Shown one piece after another: positions 9,113 to 15,655 of a stretch of 15,655 bases of DNA; position 1 is the first letter of the stretch, and each line of letters opens with the position of its first letter. The DNA comes from Gymnopilus junonius (taxonomy: Eukaryota; Basidiomycota; Agaricomycetes; Agaricales; Galerinaceae). A program made the translations under genes and the position numbers. The stretch lies in assembly GCA_015501075.1 (NCBI GenBank), contig JADNYJ010000697.1, positions 1 through 15,655 on the forward strand. The letters run 5' to 3'. The notes beneath the pieces were generated by a model. The model worked only from the letters and a program-made list of their open reading frames with translations. It did no database searches and was not told the origin of the DNA.

Positions 9113-10424
9113 TGCTGCTGCAAGTAGAACCTTTGATATACAGGGGAGTATTTGGCAAAGGGAGCTGTGGGGTGTTGCAAGTATGATTTTTTCTCCTATG
9201 CTTTTAAGTGTTTTACAACAATGCTGTTTACATTAGGAAAGCAATAGATAAGGAAGTCTTAAAGACAGGGAGCTATATTGGGGTCATGAGGCCTGCCACC
9301 TGAGGCGTCTATGTCTGCGCAGGTACACGCCTGTCTATCAGTCAGCCTTGATAATGCTAACAGCTCCATACAATATGTGGGAGGTCCATTTAGTCGGTGT
9401 GAGAAGCGTCAATTTTTTCTAATCGAATTCAACTTTGAGAGTAAGCTTCTGAATTAAATCAGGATCCCAAAGCAGTGGTTGACGTTTTAATTCACAAGGT
9501 TCCAGTTCGAGATATTGAGATATCAATGGCTCCAACCGAGGTAATGATATATCAACTCCTCATTAACGATGATAATTGAGCTAATGATTTCTGCAGTTTT
9601 TGAATTTAGAGAGTCCATTCGTTATCTAGGTGCGAGGTTAACTTGTTCGTAGATTCCCACTTTGCGTATTATTGATTCCCAAGTGCTTGCCTGATAAGAG
9701 TGTACATCAGTGGGGAAATGTTAGCCTGAATGGGGCCAGGAAGGCGAGATTCTGTAACTAAATATGTTCTTAGATCTCTGTCTCTACCCTAGACAAGGTG
9801 TGTGAACCATTCTTTCAAAAACACTAAGCCGGTTTTCCTCAAAGCGTTTACATGGAGTGTGAATTTAGAAGGAGGGACGGAGCTTTAGTATCACCGGACG
9901 TTTAAAATATACTACTGACTGACCAAAAAAAAGGCGCCTGTCTGCCCCTGGGCGCTTTCCTTTATGCATGTGTAATCGTGGCTGGTATTGGCTTAAAGAG
10001 GCTTTACAAGAATAGGTGAAACTGCGGACTAAAATTGGTAGGTTTCTTTACATTGAACCGAGGTCAGAAGATGTGGTGCAATACAGGCGACATTAAGCCG
10101 GTGACATATGCAGAGCAGGGCATGATAAGATGGGAATAGAATAACTTGACAAGGAGACGATGTATCTGATAGAGTTCGACGCAATGAACAGCCGGTAGAT
10201 CCAGTCTTTAGCTGGTTGAGAGGCTTGAACCTCGAGCGGAGTAGTGAAAGTCAAACTCAACACAAATTCAGGGTATATTCATCTTTGCAAATAACAGGGT
10301 TTCTAGGTGGTTTTATACTGGAACAAATAGAAATTGGAGACGAGAGATGGGAAGCTTCTGTTCACTTTATCCGCCCATCAAGCTTGTCTCGGGGCGTTGA
10401 TTAGACGGCGGCAGGTTAGCCACA
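9113..10424. other. Spacer between the two lectin genes
   Basis: About 1.3 kb with no open frame above 62 codons that looks real and no further lectin fragment recognised on either strand. It must contain the upstream control region of lectin A (right of 9112) and the 3' end of lectin B. I see no convincing TATA box at a sensible distance from the lectin A start. Confidence 0.5.
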
Positions 10425-11138
10425 TTAGAGGTCCTCGAAGGTCCACTGCTGCTTGGCGTCATTATGGTTAAGCCCAGCGAGCTTAATCTAGTAACGGAAT
10501 ATAAGACCTCCAAGTTGGTATCATCAAAAGAGGAGACGTAGTACCTCTGTGCCATTGTTTCCATTGTCAAGAACCAAAGCGGATGAAGTATGGGGAACCT
10601 TAATGCTATGGAAGGTCAGACAGATTTTAACAAGCATTCACGCTGTTGATGGTGACAAAATAACGAACATATACTGGGAGGCACCTTGGCTCTTTGGGGT
10701 AATCTCAAAGACGGTGGGAGTAAGAGAGTCCTGAATAGCTTTGCCCTGGGCATAAATATTCGGAAGAAGTAAGCAGAATACAGCGTAAAGTAAGGGATCA
10801 GATAAATATACGAACGTTGTTGGCATCGCCTTCAAACCCGGCATAAGAGTTGCCTCTGACATTGTAGAGCGTGAATAGGTTCGAATCCTGACTGGGCAAA
10901 ATGGGGTCGACCCTCCACTATATACGGGCCATCATCGGCATTAATTCTATATATATAGAGGGAGAATAAACGTACATGCTGGTTATTATTCCCCTTGGCA
11001 GGATCTTCATGACCAAGGTGGTATCCCTGGACCTTGGTAAGACCGATGGCGTCGAGGGACGACCTGGTCGGAGTAGGCCACAGAGTGGATGATTTTAATA
11101 TCTCTGAAAAGCTTGTTGTTGTTGTTGCTGCCGCTCAT
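10425..11138 (-). CDS. Beta-trefoil (ricin-B-like) lectin, copy B, with 2-nt frame lesion in exon 1
   Basis: Complement(join(10425..10487,10545..10605,10669..10745,10816..10917,10976..11138)). Exon number, phases and even several donors (GTTCGT in intron 2) are the same as in copy A; introns are 58, 70, 63 and 57 nt. It shares KIIHSVAYSD, KVQGYHLG, NLFTLYNV, GKAIQ, IIKVP and KQQWTFEDL, and both QxW motifs (QHW and QQW). By eye more than half the residues match copy A. In exon 1, after D-Q-V-V, the frame shifts: one base (11057) stands where copy A has the Asp codon before L-D, and the frame then resumes perfectly to the stop. Without the lesion the product would be 155 residues. Everything downstream looks under selection, so either the lesion is very young or the sequence has an error here. 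Confidence 0.75.
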
Positions 11139-11185
11139 GTCGTAGGATGTCCTGTGGATGGGGAAACCCTTAAGAATTTCTGCCC

Positions 11186-11192
11186 TATTTAA
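11186..11192 (-). promoter_or_regulatory. TATA-like element of lectin B
   Basis: TTAAATA on the minus strand, about 48 bp upstream of the ATG at 11138, is a suitable distance for a short leader. Supported by position and sequence only. Confidence 0.4.
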
Positions 11193-12082
11193 GGTTTCGT
11201 TGCGAAATGCAACGAAGAATAAAAATGAGCCATTAGTTGCTGAGAAGGTCCCTGGTGTGGATAATGAGACAAAGAACCTATGTTGCGTGCGTGGGGCCTG
11301 GAGTGCTACACCGTTTGGACCTTTGGTCTAACAGTCAATGACGAAGATGATGATGGGTACTGGTGTTTTTTCTTGACAATCTCGTGTTCCATCTGACCTT
11401 TGAATCTAGAGTACTTTGGATCTAAAGGCAGTGACCGGAAGTCATTGTCGCCAGGTTTCGAATTTCAGCAACCAAGAGCCCTAACGTGAGCAATACCAGA
11501 CGTGGAAAGAACTAGGCCGTATTTCGGGTATCCAGAATAGACCAGAACTCCAGTCAGTCATCACGGGCGCTTCCTGATGCGTGCGTATATCGGCGGAGTG
11601 ACAGAATCGGTGACAATGCGGAATGTTATTCCAGCAATGTTGATGAAGTCGACATTAGAATCTTAGATGGTATCGACTGTATGCGAGGTTCATGATCAGT
11701 TGAGTGACGGTCCTTTCATTTCCTCTCAGAAGAGAACAAAGGTATGTTGATAGGGAGGCGTGTCTTATAACCCTTTGCATGTGAACGCTATATGGGCGGA
11801 ATCGACAAGCCAATAGTGTTGGAAAATAAATGGTGTGATTAGGCGGTGAATTCACTAAGCAGAGAACGTGCGTACATGTAAGGGTAATGATAAATAGTAT
11901 CATGAAGGATAGCAGCAACTCGGGCTTGGGCTAATGAGATATATTAGACGATTGATCAGTCTTTGCGAGATTCTTGCAATATCATAAATTGGTACTGCGT
12001 ACAAAGCTGGGATTTGAATCAATATCAGAACGTGTAAATACTTCATTATTGGTACGCAGATTAATATACACTACACCTTACT
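11193..12082. other. Intergenic stretch, no gene seen
   Basis: No open frame here has recognisable features. The longest that does not shadow the neighbouring gene is 87 codons on the minus strand (11655-11918), with a hydrophobic start but no other support. No repeats or RNA genes were recognised. Confidence 0.5.
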
Positions 12083-12851
12083 CTATCCTCGTTTGGTACC
12101 GGCACCAAACATGCGCGTCAAGCGCTCAACGAGTGACAATCCCTTCGCCGACTTATCTTTACCCTTGCCTTGACAGCCACCTTTCTCCTGATTGTCTTTC
12201 CTCGACGGAACGAGATCATCCGCATGGTCATCACCGCTCCGCAATGCAGACTCGAGCGAATAACACGATCCAGACGTTGTTCCTCCTCCTGACTCGTCTT
12301 TATTGGCAGCTGCCTGATCGAGATGCGAGGCATCTTGAGAACGAGGATGCCAGGTTTCAGAGAGATGATTCGAAGACGAAATCAAACTGGCACTGGAATC
12401 TGAACTTGTATCCAGGTCCGCAATCGACTCAAAGTCTTCTTCGGAAAAAGGAAGCGGAGGAAGAAAGGAGGGAGCAGAAGTGGACGAAGGAGATATAATT
12501 GGAGAGACAATAGGAGAACCATGATTTGATTCTGGAGGAGAAATTACCACAAGTGGAATTGAAGTCGACGAATAAAAAGGAGGGGTAATCGTGATCTTAG
12601 GCGTCCAAAGTAGGTCCCTGTCCTTACCGTTCTGCTTACTCACCGGCTCGCGCTCATTTTCATTCCGTCCGAAGTCTCCCATTTTATCAAACGAGATTGG
12701 GGGACCAGAAGAAAGATCAATATTATTGAGATTAAGAAGGGGGAGGTGAGTTAATGCGCGTCGGAGGAGGAGCTTTGAGGAGATGACTGCGATAATTGGA
12801 CGGTGCTGGAGACACGATTCTGTTCGGGTCGATAGTAACAAAGGTTGACAT
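12083..12851 (-). CDS. Unknown Ser/Pro-rich protein, N-terminal frame offset
   Basis: I do not recognise this family. The main open frame (to the stop at 12083) is rich in Ser and Pro (for example ISPPES, SPIVSPIISPSS), acidic in the middle, and ends in a basic, amphipathic KGLSLVERLTRMFGAGTKRG. This looks like a mostly disordered protein with a short C-terminal helix. The first ATG below a TATA box is at 12851; it reads MSTFVTIDPNRIV and then a Pro-rich run, but hits TAA at 12734-12732. The main frame is offset by one extra or two missing bases, probably near the CCCCCTTCTT tract at 12735-12746. No AG acceptor exists between these points to allow an intron. If the upstream ATG is not used, the protein would start at 12682 (199 residues), with the upstream frame as a uORF. 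The gene is divergent to the one at 13520. Confidence 0.6.
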
Positions 12852-12887
12852 GGTAATTAAGAGACTCTTTCCCAGGGATCCAGTCGC

Positions 12888-12894
12888 TTATATA
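12888..12894 (-). promoter_or_regulatory. TATA box for the Ser/Pro-rich gene
   Basis: TATATAA on the minus strand lies 37 bp upstream of the ATG at 12851. A start site about 30 bp downstream of the box would place that ATG first in the mRNA, which argues that the N-terminal frame starting at 12851 is the real one. Confidence 0.55.
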
Positions 12895-13519
12895 GCTGGG
12901 CGCGAAAGAAAGGAGATCGTTTTGGATGGACTCACAGCAGTGGATCATATAGAAAAAGTTTCGGAATCTCCTAATTCTGAATCAAAGGTTTCAGCACGTG
13001 GGGGTCATCGTAAGAGAATGAAAATGCGGACTAAAACTGAGCACTGGAGTCCGAGAGATTATCGAAAGGTAAAGTATATAGTGAATGTTAGTGAGTGGAA
13101 GTTGAGTGGATGGCGATGAGTTGTCTGCTTCGGAATCGGCAATTCAGCTGAATATTCAAAGTCAGCGCCGAGCGGCTTCTCTATAGTATCACATGACGGA
13201 ACGCGCCTCGGCCGGCTATCAATGTCATTGTCAGAGTTGCCAATGAGGCAATTATACAGTTCTCTGTTTAAAAACTGTTTTGCACCCATCCTTCCTGAAT
13301 TTCGATATTGGTAGCATGCACTTCCGGAATCACTTGAGAAAAAAATTGGTTCTCGAAATGTAATACGACAACATAAAATTTGTATTAGAATTTAGACCGG
13401 CACAATCCGGAGCAGGGTCGACATCTTTTAAAAGCGTTTAAGTGGCGGCCTTTCTTTCGCTTCCCTTCCTTCCGTGTCAAATCCTTCTACACGTCCTTGA
13501 CGCAACTCAGACTCTCGCT
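12895..13519. other. Divergent intergenic region
   Basis: Upstream DNA of the genes starting at 12851 (minus) and 13520 (plus). A CT-rich tract (about 13447-13480), common just upstream of fungal start sites, precedes the plus-strand gene. Open frames here (up to 107 codons from 12796) overlap the promoter and show no motif. Confidence 0.45.
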
Positions 13520-14521
13520 ATGGCGGACGAAACACCATCATCGCCTGAATCACTGAAATGGACAAACCTCCGCGCCTCTGCAATGAAGGAAGGCACCGTA
13601 TGTCTAGTCCTCTCGTCGACGTGGCATAGATGACAATGCTAACCAGGGAGCGCGCAGAAACCGAGCGTTACTACGTCTCAAGCCATTACCCCTTCCTTGC
13701 TCCTTGGGTCGTACTCCTCGGTGTGGGATTCTCACGTATGCCAAGAAGCACTCGACGATTTGACCGACGAAGTGTCGTGGCTGCACCTGACAGTCGACTC
13801 TGCTGTACCTGCTGATGCGACCACTGCAACTTCTCCAGGCAAATCTGTTCCACAAAATCAGCCATCTGAGCCCACCTTCGGTGACATACAAGGCCACTTC
13901 AAGTGGTGGCGCATGGTTGGATCATTCAAGGGTCTCTACAGACCTGAAAATGCGAATGAGAACATTTGGCTATTTGGCGGACTGAAATGGAGGTACCTGA
14001 CTAATGAAGAAGGACATAGTCCAGGGGACGAGGACGAGGACCCTACCGAGAGGAATCAAGATGACTTCGGACTTGCTGCCCTCGTTACGCTGGACGACTC
14101 CGGGAAACCTTTCTTAGAGATGTTGTACAATGCTACCCTCTATTACCAGAAGGAACGCGCTTCTCGCAACAAAACGACCCCTGGCAATTCTAAGCAGCCT
14201 ACTGGCTCTGACAGACCGGAATATATTCGCGTTGTGGAAGAAGCTGGAAGTAGATGGAAACGTTTCGTGGATAGACCTCTCAGACAAGGAGGCTAAGAGA
14301 GTGTGGCGCTATGCTTCCATTGATCTATCTGTGACTAGGCACTGGAACTTGATGTCCTTTCCGAAAGCAGAGACGCTGATGACGACCCTAGCACAGATGT
14401 TGATGACGATTCCAGCGAAGACGAAAAGGAGGAGGCAGATGCTTCAATAGGAGTCAAGCGAGCTGCAGACGAAGGAGCGGAAGATACACCGGACAAAGCG
14501 ACAAAGAGGTTGCGAGTTTAA
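13520..14521 (+). CDS. Unknown protein with acidic, nuclear-signal-like C-terminus
   Basis: Not a family I recognise. Proposed join(13520..13597,13658..14266,14339..14521), about 289 residues. Exon 1 starts MADETPSSPESLKW. Intron 1 (13598-13657) has donor GTATGT, branch point GCTAAC and acceptor GCGCAG; the nearer CAG is too close to the branch point and breaks the frame. Exon 2 contains a Trp-rich block (HFKWWRMVGSFKG, IWLFGGLKWRY) followed by an acidic loop. The same frame stops at TAA 14294-14296 and resumes after GACTAG at 14338. The tail is strongly acidic (DADDD, DVDDDSSEDEKEE) and ends KRAADEG...KATKRLRV, resembling a nuclear localisation signal. An intron spanning the TAA is needed. 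Its acceptor is good, but the donor is uncertain: GTGGAT at 14267 gives 72 nt and keeps frame, and other phase-0 GTs exist at 14231 and 14234. Confidence 0.7.
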
Positions 14522-14874
14522 GCACACTAAAGATATTTCCTCCGTCAGTTTGTACTGGACTTTCAAAATATCTTTTGACCCACCGATCGAAATAAGTGTA
14601 GACGCTATACCAATCGAATCCTTTGAAGGCCTATTCCGACCAAACCGCGTTGCCAGTATAAAGTTTACTGGTAGCCGAAGTCAATCCACCGCCATAGCTA
14701 CTGTAACTCGAAGCGACAATGGGCTGTCCGCACAGCGGGGCACCAGGGAAAGAGTTCGTTAAAGTCCTTCTGGAAATAAGAATGCACATTGTATTTACTT
14801 ATTCTTGACCAAGGCTGGGCCGAAATCGTTGACAACGAACGCAGGTAGAATCACGGTGACTTTGAGCTACAGGC
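14522..14874. other. Spacer between convergent genes, with weak coding-like pieces
   Basis: This holds the 3' ends of the genes at 13520 (plus) and 14875 (minus). On the minus strand two open stretches read like protein: about 14870-14800 (L-K-V-T-V-I-L-P-A-F) and 14763-14631 (Gly/Ser/Tyr-rich, with SSYGGG and a stop). They have no start codon and no reliable splice linkage, so I do not call a gene. Confidence 0.35.
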
Positions 14875-15655
14875 CTAAGGGGCCTGGAGAAAGTCTATAA
14901 TTCGCAGCTCACGGGCACCCACAGCGGCACATAGTCTTCCAGTTGCGAAGCACACTTGCACATGATCAATCGTGTCCACGGTATCCAACACCAACTGGAT
15001 TTTTTTCATCGAGCTCAACTTCGAACCATCCGCCAACATGTCGAGCCGATGGACCCACACGTCTCCCTCATTCTCGACGACAAACATCAATCGGCGATCG
15101 CAAGGTTCAAGTGCACCGACAGAAGCTCCTGGTTCGAGATACGAGAGATCGACACTGTCAGATGGGCCAATGAGACTCGGCAGGATACCGGGGAGTTTAG
15201 CGTCATGACCAGCTTGAAGGCGTTCGATGCGGAAAAGACGAAAACCTTCTCCGCTGATTCCAAGGAAGCCTAAATCGCAAAAGCTATGCGACCATGGAGA
15301 CTGTAAAAGATTAAAGGATATGTCATCGTCGCCACTCTCGTCTGTTCCTTCGAATAAGTCTGAAAGCGTCAGAAGCCGTCGATTTTCGACATGAATTGTG
15401 TCCTTCTCCGAACGCAGCTGCGGAATCTTCCAAATGCCTAATTTCCCTGGCCGGTAAAGCATGACATTTTCCGGATAAAGGTGGATCTACTCATAGTGAG
15501 AAACAAGTTTTAAACCAGGTATTAAGTAAAATGTACCGGGGATGGGTAATCGATATCATCTGGTCCCAGTCCACTGTCCCAACTGACAGACAGATCTGCT
15601 TCGAAATCCCAGACAAGAACAGTCCGATGTGCTATGACAGCTAATCGTGTCCCTA
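14875..15655 (-). CDS. C-terminal part of a beta-propeller / F-box-like protein, 5' end outside window
   Basis: Complement(join(14875..15486,15537..>15655)), with the N-terminus beyond the right edge. The 50-nt intron (15487-15536) has donor GTACAT and acceptor GAGTAG and keeps frame, joining DYPSP to IHLYPENV. Blade-like repeats of short hydrophobic strands are visible: RLAVIAHRTVLVWDFE, GKLGIWKIPQL, FRLFRIERLQ, RLMFVVENEGDVWVHRLDML and RLCAAVGARELRIIDFL. VWDF, GIWKI and VWVHRL resemble the end of WD-type blades. Basidiomycete F-box proteins often carry such C-terminal propellers, but the F-box would lie outside the window, so that part is inference. The stop after LQAP at 14875 follows the last strand naturally. 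It is convergent with the gene ending at 14521. Confidence 0.65.

Noticed and set aside
10874..10892. GGTTCGAATCC resembles a tRNA B box / T-loop
   Set aside because: It lies inside exon 2 of lectin B, on the strand opposite the gene, and no acceptor stem, D-arm or A box can be placed around it.
11974..12498. 174-codon plus-strand open frame antisense to the Ser/Pro-rich gene
   Set aside because: Composition mirrors the minus-strand gene, and there is no promoter or recognisable domain.
5097..12750. Programmed +1 ribosomal frameshifting as an explanation for the shared frame breaks
   Set aside because: No common slippery heptamer or downstream structure is visible, and uS15 is not known to need frameshifting in other eukaryotes.

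Overview
The window looks like nuclear DNA of a mushroom-forming basidiomycete (Agaricomycetes). The recognisable genes are split by many short introns (about 50-140 nt) with GTNNGY-type donors and, in several, CTRAY-like branch points. Two cytosolic ribosomal protein genes are clearly eukaryotic, and there is a tandem pair of small beta-trefoil (ricin-B-like) lectins of a kind common in mushroom genomes. The assignment rests on reading the sequence; no search was run.

Layout. Positions 1-4900 are AT-rich and gene-poor. They hold an 802-bp non-autonomous hAT-type element with a perfect 8-bp target duplication, a 525-bp foldback element with arms of about 180 bp flanked by TA, and frameshifted scraps that may be remains of a transposon gene. 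A divergent ribosomal pair follows: RPS13 (uS15, minus strand, 4911-5557) and RPS6 (eS6, plus strand, 5955-6903). They share an intergenic region of about 400 bp, and each seems to carry a 5' UTR intron. Positions 7565-8001 hold the frameshifted C-terminal end of a berberine-bridge-type FAD oxidase. Two lectin genes with identical exon plans lie on the minus strand at 8383-9112 and 10425-11138. A Ser/Pro-rich unknown gene (minus, 12083-12851) and an unknown gene with an acidic tail (plus, 13520-14521) diverge from a common spacer. A beta-propeller/F-box-like gene (minus) runs off the right edge.

The most notable pattern is a set of frame breaks. RPS13, lectin B, the Ser/Pro-rich gene and one step in the oxidase remnant are all broken by one extra base or, equivalently, two missing bases. 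RPS13 is normally essential and is otherwise perfect, so sequence or assembly error is a serious possibility and should be tested before any of these is called a pseudogene. No operon-like or defence-system architecture is visible. Apart from the two lectins and the co-oriented ribosomal promoter, the genes have no evident shared pathway.
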